Of a stretch of DNA of 54,003 bases, positions 34,484 through 44,152 are shown in pieces; the stretch's first letter is position 1, and each line of letters starts with the position of its first letter. This DNA comes from Aerococcus sp. (lineage in GTDB: Bacteria; Bacillota; Bacilli; Lactobacillales; Aerococcaceae): contig JAUMZL010000016.1 in assembly GCA_030528155.1 (NCBI GenBank), forward strand, positions 1 to 54,003, given 5' to 3'. The notes below the pieces were generated by a model. It saw only the letters and a list, made by a program, of their open reading frames with translations, was not told the origin of the DNA and did no database searches. The position numbers and the translations under genes were made by a program.

Positions 34484-35383
34484 ATGGTTAAGCGATTCAT
34501 CAGTGCCAATACGTCAGATTTATTAACGATGTCAGCAAAAGACCTCAAGCAAAGCATCAGAGCAAGCGAAGGTCGCGTGATTTTATCAGAAAATGTGGTG
34601 TCTACACCGGCATGGATTCCAGATATCACCAATAGCGAATTAGCACGCGCATTTGGTGCGGATTTGATTCTGCTAAATACGTTTGATATGAACCACCCAC
34701 ATATTTACGGTTTAGATGCCACAAACGATGACTTGATTCACACGCTGAAAAAATTGGTAGGGCGACCAATTGGTGTCAACTTAGAACCAGTAGCGCCCAG
34801 TGTTGAGCACATGTCAGATGCTTTAGCTATTGCAACAGGTCGTTTAGCGACAAAAGCTAATTTCAAACGAGCTGAAGCGTTAGGATTTGATTTCATCTGT
34901 TTGACGGGGAATCCAGGTGTTGGGGTGACGAACGAGGCACTCGTTGAGGCTTTGTCTGTTGCTAAAACTGTTTTTAGTGGGTTGGTTATTGCTGGAAAAA
35001 TGCATGGTGCTGGCGTCAACGAACCGGTGATGACATCAGCAGTGGCAAAGCAATTGATCGCAAATGGAGTGGATGTTCTTCTAGTGCCGGCTGTGGGGAC
35101 GGTACCAGGATTTGACCAGGATCAATTGCGTGCCTTAGTGGAACAGGCACACGAACATGATGTGTTAGTCATGTCTGCTATTGGCACCAGCCAGGAGAGT
35201 GCAGATCCCGCATTGATTCAGCACATCGCTTTGGAAAATAAGATGGCTGGTGTCGATATTCAACACATTGGCGACGCCGGGTATAGCGGATTAGCGCCGG
35301 TTGAAAATATCACAGCTATGAGCATCGCTATCCGCGGTAAACGCCATACTTATTCGCTGATGGCACGTTCCATCAATCGTTAA
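34484..35383 (+). CDS. TIM-barrel-like protein of unknown function
   Basis: 299 residues, soluble. Alternating beta/alpha pattern with FGADLILLNTFDMNHP, LGRPIGVNLEP-like (VGRPIGVNLEP), FICLTGNPGVGVT and VDIQHIGDAGYSG suggests a TIM barrel related to the PEP phosphonomutase or lactobacillar DUF7916-type proteins. I am not certain of the family. GGAAGGAG precedes ATG. A cre site just upstream and a strong terminator downstream make it a single-gene, probably CcpA-controlled unit, which points to carbon metabolism. Active-site residues cannot be named. Confidence 0.65.
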   Translation: MVKRFISANTSDLLTMSAKDLKQSIRASEGRVILSENVVSTPAWIPDITNSELARAFGADLILLNTFDMNHPHIYGLDATNDDLIHTLKKLVGRPIGVNLEPVAPSVEHMSDALAIATGRLATKANFKRAEALGFDFICLTGNPGVGVTNEALVEALSVAKTVFSGLVIAGKMHGAGVNEPVMTSAVAKQLIANGVDVLLVPAVGTVPGFDQDQLRALVEQAHEHDVLVMSAIGTSQESADPALIQHIALENKMAGVDIQHIGDAGYSGLAPVENITAMSIAIRGKRHTYSLMARSINR

Positions 35384-35402
35384 GTACTCAGTAATTATAG
35401 AT

Positions 35403-35451
35403 AAAAGAGTCAAAGGTAAGATGAACCATCACTTCCTTTGACTCTTTTTTT
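35403..35451 (+). terminator. Terminator before the purine operon
   Basis: AAAAGAGTCAAAGG and CCTTTGACTCTTTT (14 bp) around an 18-nt loop, then more T. Confidence 0.9.
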
Positions 35452-35633
35452 ATGATTTGTACAATTTGTGTTTAACACTATTGTTCGTCTATACAGTTAT
35501 TTTGTAGCTGAAATACATCAACTTAGCGGATTATCGAGCTAAAGTGCGAATAATAATCGCGGTATTTTTACGAAAAGTAGTGAAAAATCTAGAAAAGGGA
35601 AAATAAGGGTGTTAGAATGCAACTGCATCAGTT

Positions 35634-35678
35634 AAAAGCGAACTAAAAACGATATTAATTTAAATAATGTTCGTTTTT
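35634..35678 (+). promoter_or_regulatory. Inverted PurBox pair (PurR operator) upstream of purF
   Basis: AAAAGCGAACTAA (35634-35646) and, inverted, AATGTTCGTTTTT (35666-35678) resemble the Bacillus/Lactococcus PurBox (AWWWCCGAACWWT), 19 nt apart, with AT-rich sequence between that probably holds the -10. The other bases of the 344-nt gap before purF show no gene or recognised riboswitch. Confidence 0.65.
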
Positions 35679-35727
35679 ATGTGTGATACATCAGCAGAGT
35701 TTTGTGTGAGGGAAGGAGAAGCAAGCA

Positions 35728-37215
35728 GTGGCGAGAGTAAAAAGGTCAAAACGACGATTAGACTGTGTAAATGAAGCAGGTGGGTTGTTCGGAATCTGGA
35801 ACCAACCAGAGGCGAGCCAAATGACATATTTCGGATTGCATGCGCTCCAACACCGTGGACAACAAGGTGTTGGAATCGTGACAAATGATGGGCAATCTTT
35901 CCATAGTTATTGCCGACAAGGATTGTTAACGCATGTGTTTTCCAATAAGGACACCTTGAAAAACTTGCCGGGAACGTGTGCGTTAGGACAGGTTAGAGCG
36001 GCGACAACCGATGATTTAGCGGATGATACTAATCTTCAACCACGTATTTTTCACTTCAACGAAGGAACATTAGCTGTTAGTCATATTGGCCATTTAACGA
36101 ACGGACGAACCTTGAGAGCAGCACTCGAAGCAAAAGGCGCCGTTTTTTCTTCTAATTCAGCCGCTGAGCTTTTTATTCATTTACTACGTCAACAACCCCA
36201 TGATGATTTTGAAACCTCTTTTACTCACAGTCTTTTGCAATTAACCGGTAGTTTTGATTTTTGTTTATTGACGGAACACGCGCTCTATGCTGCTGTCGAT
36301 CCTAACAGTTTTCGTCCACTAATTATTGGACAACTGCCAGACGGTGCTTACCTTGTAGCTAGTGAAACATGTGTCCTTCATACACTCGGTGCTCGCTTCG
36401 TTCAGGAATTATTCGCCGGCGAGTACGCAGTGATTGATGATTCAGGATGTCGCGTTGAACGTTATGCCAATGATGGTGACGTCACGATCGAACCAATGGA
36501 ATACATCTATTACGCGCGCCCTGATTCCGATATTGCGGGGATCAATGTCCATAGTGCTAGAAAGCAAATGGGACGCCAGCTTGCAAAAGAACAGCCTGCC
36601 GCTCAAGCAGACATAGTCATTGGGGTTCCTAATTCGTCCTTGTCAGCAGCGAGTGGTTATGCAGAAGCCGCACAATTGCCGTATGAGATGGGACTTATTA
36701 AGAATCAATACACCGGACGAACTTTTATTCAACCCACCCAAGCCATGCGTGAACAAGGGGTGCGCAGTAAATTGTCACCGGTGCCTAGTGTTGTTAGCGA
36801 GAAACGAATCGTGCTAGTTGATGATTCTATTGTCCGCGGAACGACGATTCGTCGCCTCATTAGCCTTTTACGCGAGGCTGGTGCTAGTGAAATTCATGTG
36901 CGCATCGCCAGCCCAGTTTTGCGGTTTCCTAATTATTTTGGTATTGACGTCAGTCACAATAGTGAATTGGTTGGTGCTGATCGTACCATTCCAGAACTCA
37001 AGGAACTCTTTGGTTGTGATAGTTTAGGTTTCCTCTCTGTTGAAGGGATGGTTAGTGCCATCCATGCGCCGTTTGATACGCCTAATCGCGGGATTGCACT
37101 CGATGCTTTCAATGGAGAGGCGTCCGCAGATATTGGCGACTATAATGAAGAATTTATGCAGGAACTGACCCCGTTACAAAAATCTATTCGGAAAGGAGCG
37201 TTTCATGATGAGTAA
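35728..37215 (+). CDS. purF: Amidophosphoribosyltransferase PurF, glutaminase site degenerate
   Basis: 495 residues. The C-terminal phosphoribosyltransferase half is intact, with PRPP loop IVLVDDSIVRGTT (361-373) and GLIKNQYTGRTFIQP. The N-terminal Ntn-glutaminase half has lost key residues: the usual NEECGVFG reads NEAGGLFG, giving Gly18 for the catalytic Cys; AHNGNL reads SHIGHL (Ile120 for the oxyanion Asn); the Gln-binding Asp is Ala146; the Tyr after the substrate-binding Arg90 is Ala91. Fe-S cysteines of the Bacillus enzyme are also missing (Glu255, Asn402). It should make phosphoribosylamine only from free ammonia. GTG start with GGAAGGAG upstream. Confidence 0.9.
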   Translation: MARVKRSKRRLDCVNEAGGLFGIWNQPEASQMTYFGLHALQHRGQQGVGIVTNDGQSFHSYCRQGLLTHVFSNKDTLKNLPGTCALGQVRAATTDDLADDTNLQPRIFHFNEGTLAVSHIGHLTNGRTLRAALEAKGAVFSSNSAAELFIHLLRQQPHDDFETSFTHSLLQLTGSFDFCLLTEHALYAAVDPNSFRPLIIGQLPDGAYLVASETCVLHTLGARFVQELFAGEYAVIDDSGCRVERYANDGDVTIEPMEYIYYARPDSDIAGINVHSARKQMGRQLAKEQPAAQADIVIGVPNSSLSAASGYAEAAQLPYEMGLIKNQYTGRTFIQPTQAMREQGVRSKLSPVPSVVSEKRIVLVDDSIVRGTTIRRLISLLREAGASEIHVRIASPVLRFPNYFGIDVSHNSELVGADRTIPELKELFGCDSLGFLSVEGMVSAIHAPFDTPNRGIALDAFNGEASADIGDYNEEFMQELTPLQKSIRKGAFHDE

Positions 37216-38245
37216 TGCCTACCAGCAAGCGGGCGTTGACATAAAAAAAGGATACGAGGCTGTTGAGCGGATGCGAAAACATGTGAGTAGAACCTTACGC
37301 CCTGAGGTATTAACCGACTTGGGGAGTTTTGGGGCACTCTTTCAACCTGATTTATCTGCTTATACGCATCCGGTATTGGTGAGCGGGACAGACGGTGTGG
37401 GAACCAAGATCTTGTTGGCGCAACAAGCCGAGCGCTTCGATACGATTGGGATAGATTGCGTCGCTATGTGTGTCAATGACGTTGTCGCTCAAGGGGCAGA
37501 GCCGTTATTTTTCCTCGATTATTTAGCAGTAGGGGAGAATCATCCCAAACAAATTGAACAGCTAGTGAAAGGGGTTGCTGATGGCTGTGTTCTTGCCCAC
37601 GCCGCGCTGATCGGTGGAGAAACTGCTGAAATGCCAGATCTCTATTCAACCGAGGAATTCGATGTAGCCGGTTTTTGCGTTGGCATTGGTGAACGTGACC
37701 GAATGTTCGATGGTACCCAAGTCCAAGCGGGAGATTGCCTCATTGGTTTGCCTAGCAGTGGCATTCACTCCAATGGTTATTCACTCGTTCGCAAGCTGTT
37801 TTTTAAAGATCACAATTATGCTTTTACAGACACGCTATCAGATGGACGCTTGTTGATCGATCATTTGTTAGAACCAACTAAAATTTATGTCGCTGATGTC
37901 TTACCACTCATTCAAAAACAATGGCTTCACGGGATCGCGCACATTACTGGCGGTGGATTCTACGAAAATATTCCGCGCATGTTCTCCACTAACTATCAAG
38001 CACTCATCACTAAAACGGCATGGGAACGCCCCTTGATCTTTGATGTGATGCAGAAATTAGGCGCGCTATCCGATCAAGAGATGTTCAATGTTTTCAATAT
38101 GGGCATCGGTATGGTGTTAGCGGTTCCGTCTGAACATGAAGCCGATGTCATAAAAGCCCTGCCAAATAGCAGGGAAATTGGATATGTCCGAGAAAGAAGC
38201 AGCACCGAGCCAGCCGTTGTCTTGAAAGGGCTGGAGGACAAATGA
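37205..38245 (+). CDS. purM: Phosphoribosylformylglycinamidine cyclo-ligase (AIR synthetase)
   Basis: 346 residues. ATP-binding family motifs: VSGTDGVGTKILLA, CVNDVVAQGAEPLFFLDY, LIGGETAEMPDLY and GLPSSGIHSNGYSLVR. It closes FGAM to AIR. It overlaps the purF end by 11 nt, with GGAG 7-10 nt upstream (two adjacent ATG codons, 37205 and 37208). No active-site loss is seen, in contrast to purF and purL. Confidence 0.95.
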   Translation: MMSNAYQQAGVDIKKGYEAVERMRKHVSRTLRPEVLTDLGSFGALFQPDLSAYTHPVLVSGTDGVGTKILLAQQAERFDTIGIDCVAMCVNDVVAQGAEPLFFLDYLAVGENHPKQIEQLVKGVADGCVLAHAALIGGETAEMPDLYSTEEFDVAGFCVGIGERDRMFDGTQVQAGDCLIGLPSSGIHSNGYSLVRKLFFKDHNYAFTDTLSDGRLLIDHLLEPTKIYVADVLPLIQKQWLHGIAHITGGGFYENIPRMFSTNYQALITKTAWERPLIFDVMQKLGALSDQEMFNVFNMGIGMVLAVPSEHEADVIKALPNSREIGYVRERSSTEPAVVLKGLEDK

Positions 38246-38880
38246 GGGGATCTGAAGAAATATCAAAAAATCCTATCGTTGTTTCAAAATACCCACGTCT
38301 GGCGCTGTTCGCCTCGGGAACTGGAACAAATGTCGCGGCCATTATTGCTGCCGTGAAATCAGGAAGATTGCAGGCCAAGATTGTTGCCATCGTTTGTGAT
38401 GAATACCAAGCGCCAGTGATTGTGCGAGCGCAACAGGCAAAATGTCCGCTTCTCGTTCTCAATCCCAAAGACACGCTGAGTCGCCAGGGGTGGGAGGAAC
38501 AATTAGTAGCCTTCTTGAAAAATCAACAGGTCGATTGGATTGCGCTGGCAGGGTTTATGCGAATTATTGGCCAGCCGCTATTAGAGGCGTTCCCCCACCA
38601 TATCGTCAATATTCATCCTGCTTTATTGCCTGCTTTTCCCGGGCGAACGGGGATTGAGGATGCTTACCGAGCAAAGGTAGCTAAGACGGGGGTCACCATT
38701 CATTATGTGGATAGTGGGATTGATACTGGTGAAATTATCGCGCAAGAATCTCTTGAGATTGATCCAAAGTGGACGCTAGCAGATTTAGCACAACGCATTC
38801 ACCAAATCGAACATCGGCTCTATCCGACAGTATTAAATCAGTTGTTTATTCAGGAAAAAATAACAGAAAGGAAGGAATAA
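38242..38880 (+). CDS. purN: Phosphoribosylglycinamide formyltransferase
   Basis: 212 residues. Catalytic triad context present: VNIHPALLPAFPG (Asn and His) and VTIHYVDSGIDTGEII (Asp); N-terminal LFASGTGTNVAAII loop binds the phosphate. It transfers formyl from 10-formyl-THF to GAR. The start overlaps the purM stop (ATGA). About 17 residues precede the usual PurN start (MRGSEEISKNPIVV); no alternative start codon lies between, so the extension appears real. Confidence 0.94.
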   Translation: MRGSEEISKNPIVVSKYPRLALFASGTGTNVAAIIAAVKSGRLQAKIVAIVCDEYQAPVIVRAQQAKCPLLVLNPKDTLSRQGWEEQLVAFLKNQQVDWIALAGFMRIIGQPLLEAFPHHIVNIHPALLPAFPGRTGIEDAYRAKVAKTGVTIHYVDSGIDTGEIIAQESLEIDPKWTLADLAQRIHQIEHRLYPTVLNQLFIQEKITERKE

Positions 38881-38882
38881 GT

Positions 38883-40481
38883 GTGCGTCAATATGCATTG
38901 CTCAGCGTTTCTGACAAGACAGATATTACGGTAATCGCGCAAGCTTTTGTGGAACAAGGGATTCAATTGCTCTCAACCGGTGGCACCTACCAAGCCCTAA
39001 CAGCGGCCGGCATCCCCGTCGAGGCCGTCAGTGATTATACCGGTTTCCCAGAGATATTAGATGGGCGAGTAAAGACCTTGCATCCAAAAATTCACGGAGG
39101 GCTATTGGCCCGTTTAGATAAAGCGAGTCACCAAAAGGTTCTAGAGAAACAGGCTATCGTCCCAATCAATTATGTTGTTGTTAATCTCTATCCTTTTCAA
39201 CAGGTACTTACAGCGCCCAGCACATCAGACGAAGAAAAAATTGAAAATATTGATATTGGCGGGCCCGCATTGCTCAGAAGCGCAGCTAAAAATTATGAAA
39301 GGGTCAGCGTCATCACAGATGTGAACGACTATCCAACGCTTATTCAGCAATTGAAAGAAAATGGTGCGACTTCGCTTGAGTTTCGCCAGTATCTAGCCAA
39401 AAAAGCTTTCCAATTAACGGCTCACTATGATGCCTTGATTAGTCACTATTTAAAAGATCGCGTCAATAGTCAAACGACCTTCACGCCGTATGACTGGGAT
39501 CATGTGACGCTTACTTATGGCGATAAACATCCTCTCCGTTACGGCGAAAATGCCCACCAAGCGGCCGCTTTTTATCGTGAGGTGACGCCTCCTGCCTTCA
39601 GTTTAGCCAATGCACGAGTGTTGCATGGAAAGACGCTTTCCTATAACAATTTGAAAGATGCGGATGCGGCCCTTGCGACTGTTCGTGAATTTGATTGTCC
39701 CGCTGCGGTAGGACTGAAGCATATGAATCCATGCGGGGTAGGCATTGGAGAGACGATTGAAGAGGCTTTTGAGCGTTGTTTTTCAGCTGATAATGTCTCA
39801 ATTTACGGAGGAATCGTGGCACTCAATCGCCCAGTGAGTTTAGCGCTGGCAGAAAAATTGGCCAAAATTTTTCTGGAAATTGTGATCGCCCCAGCGTTCG
39901 CACCAGAAGCTTATGAACGATTGGCCAAGAAGAAAAATTTACGCCTTTTGACGTTGGATTTTGAACAAAAAGCAGCTGTAGCTAAAGAGGAATATGTCAG
40001 CGTATCAGGTGGACTGTTGATGCAAACCACCGATCATTCGCCAGAATTAGTCGATCAGGCATTAACATCTTTACCAGCCTCTTGGTCAGTTGCCCAAGGA
40101 CGCACCCCCACTGCTTCAGAAATGCGCGCGATGAATTTTGCGATGAAGGTGGTCAAACACGTCAAAAGCAATGCCATTGTTGTGACGAATGAGGTCATGA
40201 CGCTCGGAGTAGGGGCAGGTCAACCTAACCGCGTGGGTGCGGCAGCGATTGCTTTAGAGATGGCGGCCAAGAAAGATCCCGCTTTAAGAGAAAACATGGT
40301 TTTGGCGAGTGATGCCTTCTTACCTATGGCGGACACAGCGGAATTAGCGGCCAAATATGGGGTTAAAGCCATTATTCAACCAGGCGGATCTATTCACGAT
40401 GATGATTCTATCGCCGTTACCCAAAAGAATAACATCGCGATGGTGATGACGGGTTATCGTCACTTCCGCCACTCGTCTTAA
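38883..40481 (+). CDS. purH: Bifunctional AICAR transformylase / IMP cyclohydrolase
   Basis: 532 residues from the GTG at 38883, 2 nt after purN with GGAAGG upstream; the longer open frame overlaps purN. IMP cyclohydrolase domain first (LLSVSDKTDI, ILDGRVKTLHPKIHGG), then the transformylase domain with the catalytic Lys-His of LKHMNPCGVG and NNLKDADAAL. It performs the last two steps to IMP. The C-terminus retains QPGGSIHDDD. No anomaly seen. Confidence 0.95.
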   Translation: MRQYALLSVSDKTDITVIAQAFVEQGIQLLSTGGTYQALTAAGIPVEAVSDYTGFPEILDGRVKTLHPKIHGGLLARLDKASHQKVLEKQAIVPINYVVVNLYPFQQVLTAPSTSDEEKIENIDIGGPALLRSAAKNYERVSVITDVNDYPTLIQQLKENGATSLEFRQYLAKKAFQLTAHYDALISHYLKDRVNSQTTFTPYDWDHVTLTYGDKHPLRYGENAHQAAAFYREVTPPAFSLANARVLHGKTLSYNNLKDADAALATVREFDCPAAVGLKHMNPCGVGIGETIEEAFERCFSADNVSIYGGIVALNRPVSLALAEKLAKIFLEIVIAPAFAPEAYERLAKKKNLRLLTLDFEQKAAVAKEEYVSVSGGLLMQTTDHSPELVDQALTSLPASWSVAQGRTPTASEMRAMNFAMKVVKHVKSNAIVVTNEVMTLGVGAGQPNRVGAAAIALEMAAKKDPALRENMVLASDAFLPMADTAELAAKYGVKAIIQPGGSIHDDDSIAVTQKNNIAMVMTGYRHFRHSS

Positions 40482-40498
40482 GAAAAGGAGATGAAGAG

Positions 40499-41749
40499 AT
40501 GGATAGTGCTTTAGTCATCGGTAGTGGGGGTCGAGAACATGCGATTGCGCGCGCCTTGATTAAAAGCCCCGAAATTGCTGTGGTTTATGTGGCTCCGGGC
40601 AATGATGGCATGGCAGAAAGTGGCATTAAGCCCACCCCTATTGCTGTAACTGATAAGAAAGGGCTGCTTCAGTTTGCCATCCAGCACGGCATTGCTGTCA
40701 CCTTTGTGGGTTCGGAAGCACCGCTCGCAGCAGGCATTGTGGATGATTTTCGTCAAGCAGGCATGGCGATTGTTGGACCGACAAAACAAGCCGCTCAATT
40801 AGAGTCTTCGAAGTACTTTGCTAAACAAATGATGAATACAGCGGGGGTGCCCACTGCTGCTTATCACTACTTCACAGCGGATGAGTGGGAAAGGGCGAAT
40901 CAATTCGTGACCGCTGATCCCACGCGTTGGGTGATTAAAGGGGATGGTTTGCTTTCCGGCAAAGGCGTCATCTTACCTACGACTGCAGCAGAGGCCAGTG
41001 CCGCCTTAACCGTATTGATGCGACATCAAAATCAACCGGTCGTCATTGAAGAGCGCTTAGTTGGGCAAGAGTTTTCCTATTTTGCTTTCGTTAATGGTTT
41101 GCATTGCTTGTCATTGGGGAGTGCTTGTGATTATAAGCGCGCTTATGACGGTGACCAAGGTCCCAACACAGGCGGCATGGGAAGTTTCTCGCCCGTTGAT
41201 TGGGTCGATGACGCTTTAAGTGAGAAGATCCGGCAAACTATTCTACAACCAATAGCCAAAGCCATGGTGGATGCGGGTACACCTTACACCGGCGTGCTGT
41301 ATTTAGGATTGATGCTGACAGAAGCTGGCGTCAAGGTGATCGAGTTCAATGTCCGCCTCGGCGACCCAGAAACACAGGTCTTATTGCCACAGTTGGAAAC
41401 TGATTTTTACACCATTGTTAAAGCGCACCTCAAGCAAGATGCACTGACCATCAAGCATAAGTCGGGGGTTAGCCTCGGCGTTGTGGTGGCCAGTGATGGC
41501 TATCCTAAGAATTATAAAAGTGGCTTACCTCTACCACTCCGCTTGCCCGATCCCACGTTGTATAGCGCGGGTATTAAGCAGGGAGAAACAGGTTGGGTGA
41601 GTGAAGGAGGGCGGTTGTTCATGCTGACAGCACAAGGCCCCACCCGTTCCAAGGCACGTACAACTGTCTATCAGCACCTCAAAACGTTATCTTTACCGGG
41701 AACATTTTATCGTAATGATATTGGGAAACATCGAGAAAGGACGAGATAA
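40499..41749 (+). CDS. purD: Phosphoribosylamine-glycine ligase (GAR synthetase)
   Basis: 416 residues, standard length. N-terminal GSGGREHAIA, ATP-grasp WVIKGDGLLSGKGVILP and the GPNTGGMGSF and EFNVRLGDPETQ motifs. It consumes the phosphoribosylamine made by PurF. Phosphoribosylamine also forms non-enzymatically from ribose-5-phosphate and ammonia, relevant given the altered PurF. AAAGGAGATG lies just before the start; 17 nt after purH. Confidence 0.95.
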   Translation: MDSALVIGSGGREHAIARALIKSPEIAVVYVAPGNDGMAESGIKPTPIAVTDKKGLLQFAIQHGIAVTFVGSEAPLAAGIVDDFRQAGMAIVGPTKQAAQLESSKYFAKQMMNTAGVPTAAYHYFTADEWERANQFVTADPTRWVIKGDGLLSGKGVILPTTAAEASAALTVLMRHQNQPVVIEERLVGQEFSYFAFVNGLHCLSLGSACDYKRAYDGDQGPNTGGMGSFSPVDWVDDALSEKIRQTILQPIAKAMVDAGTPYTGVLYLGLMLTEAGVKVIEFNVRLGDPETQVLLPQLETDFYTIVKAHLKQDALTIKHKSGVSLGVVVASDGYPKNYKSGLPLPLRLPDPTLYSAGIKQGETGWVSEGGRLFMLTAQGPTRSKARTTVYQHLKTLSLPGTFYRNDIGKHRERTR

Positions 41750-42250
41750 ATGATGACATCATCAGCAAAAGTAGCGATTGTCATGGGAAGTCGCTCGGAT
41801 TGGGAGCAAATGCGCCAAGCTGCTGACATGTTAACCAAGCTAGCAATTCCGTTCGACAAGAAGGTGGTTTCTGCTCACCGCATGCCGGATGAAATGTTTG
41901 CCTTTGCACATTCGGCACAAGATAAGGGCTACGAAGTGATTATTGCCGCAGCAGGTGGCGCGGCTCATCTGCCTGGCATGATTGCCGCTAAAACGCTACT
42001 ACCAGTGATTGGGGTGCCCATGAAATCAAAGACGCTAAATGGGATCGATTCCCTACTGTCGATCGTACAAATGCCAGCTGGCATCCCGGTGATGACTATG
42101 GCGATAGGCAGTGCTGGAGCAACCAATGCCGCTTTGGCAGCAGCACGCTTCCTCGCCGTCCACGACACGACGATTGAGCAATCTCTTAAACATTATCAAC
42201 AGCAGCTGCATGATCAAGCAAAGGAAAGTAGTGATCAACTAAATGGTTAA
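41750..42250 (+). CDS. purE: N5-carboxyaminoimidazole ribonucleotide mutase
   Basis: 166 residues, class I Pur[21 protein letters not shown] with the catalytic His, and [11 protein letters not shown] are all present. It moves the carboxylate of N5-CAIR to carbon. The start touches the purD stop (two tandem ATG codons, 41750 and 41753), with GAAAGGACGAG upstream. Its end overlaps purK by 8 nt. Confidence 0.94.
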   Translation: MMTSSAKVAIVMGSRSDWEQMRQAADMLTKLAIPFDKKVVSAHRMPDEMFAFAHSAQDKGYEVIIAAAGGAAHLPGMIAAKTLLPVIGVPMKSKTLNGIDSLLSIVQMPAGIPVMTMAIGSAGATNAALAAARFLAVHDTTIEQSLKHYQQQLHDQAKESSDQLNG

Positions 42251-43388
42251 GCAAATTCAGCCTGGCGCAACCATTGGCATTTTGGGCGGGGGCCAGTTGG
42301 GGAAAATGCTGGCACAATCTGCGCAAAAGATGGGCTATCGAGTGGCTATGTATGACGCCAGCCCCGATGCTTGCGGATTTGGTGTAAGTCATCGCCATGT
42401 CGTTGGTTCTTATTCGGATCATGATAAAGTGCTGGCCTTTGCCCAGTCTGTCGATGTTCTAACCTATGAGTTTGAAAATATTGATGGCGCTCTGCTTGAA
42501 CAGATTGCCGATCAAGCGTATCTGCCCCAAGGAACCAAATTATTATTAATCTCCCAACAGCGTGTTCAAGAGAAAACATGGTTGAATGAAGTGGGAGCAC
42601 AAACAGTGGCTTTCCAGCCGGTATCTTCACTAAAAGAATATCGAAAAGCCATTCAAACGATGGGTTATCCTGCCATCTTGAAGACGACACGTTTCGGCTA
42701 TGACGGCAAGGGGCAAATACGCATTGAAAATGAAGACGATGAGCGCAAAAAAAAGACCGCTATTGAATCTTTGTTGGCACATCCTTGTATTTTAGAGGAC
42801 GTTGCCGATTTCGCTTATGAGGCATCGGTGATGGTGAGTCGCGATTTGTACGGTCATGTTGAAATTTTTCCTGTCAGTCGTAATCAACATCGCCATGGCA
42901 TTCTTTATTCGAGTTTGGTGGGTGGCGACATCCCGACAAATATCCTCACTCAGATGAAGCAGATGGCTACTCATATTGCGGTATCAGGCGAACTGATTGG
43001 TGTGTGTGGTGTCGAGTTCTTCGTCATGGCTGATGGATCAGTCTATGTGAATGAAATCGCACCGCGCCCTCACAATAGTGGACACTACTCGATTGAAGCG
43101 GTCAATGTCTCACAATATGATCAACACATTCTTGCTTTGGTGGGACAGCCATTAATTCAGCCCCGTCTGTACGAACCAGCATTAATGATTAATATTCTCG
43201 GACAGCATTTGCCTTTTCTCGCAGACATCCGTGCAGCCTTTCCCACGGCGATGGTTCATCTCTATGGCAAAGACGTTGCGAAGCGCCAGCGGAAAATGGG
43301 GCATTTCACTCTCACACATCCTCGTTATGACACACTTGATACACTCTTACATCACGATGTATTGCAACAATGGGAAGCACGGTTTTAG
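42243..43388 (+). CDS. purK: N5-carboxyaminoimidazole ribonucleotide synthase
   Basis: 381 residues. ATP-grasp enzyme: [17 protein letters not shown] at the N-terminus, [14 protein letters not shown] in the ATP loop and [18 protein letters not shown] in the catalytic domain. It uses bicarbonate and ATP on AIR, in front of PurE. Translationally coupled to purE by overlap. purC follows after 19 nt. Confidence 0.94.
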   Translation: MVKQIQPGATIGILGGGQLGKMLAQSAQKMGYRVAMYDASPDACGFGVSHRHVVGSYSDHDKVLAFAQSVDVLTYEFENIDGALLEQIADQAYLPQGTKLLLISQQRVQEKTWLNEVGAQTVAFQPVSSLKEYRKAIQTMGYPAILKTTRFGYDGKGQIRIENEDDERKKKTAIESLLAHPCILEDVADFAYEASVMVSRDLYGHVEIFPVSRNQHRHGILYSSLVGGDIPTNILTQMKQMATHIAVSGELIGVCGVEFFVMADGSVYVNEIAPRPHNSGHYSIEAVNVSQYDQHILALVGQPLIQPRLYEPALMINILGQHLPFLADIRAAFPTAMVHLYGKDVAKRQRKMGHFTLTHPRYDTLDTLLHHDVLQQWEARF

Positions 43389-43407
43389 TGACCTAGAGGA
43401 GGTAATG

Positions 43408-44091
43408 ATGAAAAAACAGTACACGGGTAAGACAAAAGACGTCTACCGCACCACTGACGGCCATCTGCTCTTGAAATTCAAGGATGATGTTACCGGAGTG
43501 GACGGTCAATTTGATCCTGGAGCGAATCAGATTGCCTTGTCCATCGCAGGGGTGGGAAAAAAAGACGTTAAGATGTCGACATACTTTTTCAACCAATTGC
43601 GTAAGCAGGGGATTCCGACCCATTTCGTCACCAGTGATCTAGAGGAAGCAACGATGACCGTTGTTCCTGCCAAAATTTTTGGTAAAGGGTTAGAAGTCAT
43701 CACGCGCTATCGAGCGGTGGGATCTTTTATCCGTCGTTATGGCGCTTATATTGACGAAGGTAGTCCGCTCGATGAGTTCGTAGAGATCACTCTAAAAGAT
43801 GATGAGCGCATGGATCCGCCAATTACCGAAGAAGCTTTGGTGATGCTGGGAATCATGACACCCGAAACGTATCAAGCGGTGGTTACTCTGAATCGCCAAA
43901 TTGCGCGTTTAATCCGCCAAGAATTAGCAGAGCATGGATTGGAACTCTATGACCTTAAACTAGAGTTTGGACGTCGCCAAGATAATGATGAGATCCTATT
44001 GATCGATGAAATCTCTGGGGGCAACATGCGTGTTTTCAAAGATGGGAAATACATTGAACCACTACATTTAGCCGACTATTTTGAAATTTAA
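43408..44091 (+). CDS. purC: SAICAR synthetase
   Basis: 227 residues, slightly short for PurC. It has TGKTKDVYRT at the N-terminus, VITRYRAVGSFIRRYG and LYDLKLEFGR. The usual DEISPDNCRLWD motif reads DEISGGNMRVF, as in one subgroup of PurC proteins, so it is not counted as a defect. The start at 43408 has GGAGG 5 nt upstream; the open frame extends back into purK. It adds aspartate to CAIR. purB, needed next, is not in the window. Confidence 0.92.
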   Translation: MKKQYTGKTKDVYRTTDGHLLLKFKDDVTGVDGQFDPGANQIALSIAGVGKKDVKMSTYFFNQLRKQGIPTHFVTSDLEEATMTVVPAKIFGKGLEVITRYRAVGSFIRRYGAYIDEGSPLDEFVEITLKDDERMDPPITEEALVMLGIMTPETYQAVVTLNRQIARLIRQELAEHGLELYDLKLEFGRRQDNDEILLIDEISGGNMRVFKDGKYIEPLHLADYFEI

Positions 44092-44152
44092 TCGTTACCG
44101 CATGCTAACCGATGATTGAACACAGTGCTTTTTATGGAATGTGAGGAAAAAT

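Noticed and set aside
35452-35727. Purine riboswitch upstream of purF
   Set aside because: No three-way junction with the conserved loop bases was seen; the PurBox pair explains the control better.
35764-35766. Cys13 of PurF as a replacement catalytic nucleophile
   Set aside because: It lies five residues before the conserved Cys position and would not fit the N-terminal nucleophile geometry next to FGIW.
43960-44050. PurC DEISGGNMRVF motif as a third damaged purine enzyme
   Set aside because: A similar motif occurs in a PurC subgroup as I recall it, and other PurC residues are intact; not counted as loss.
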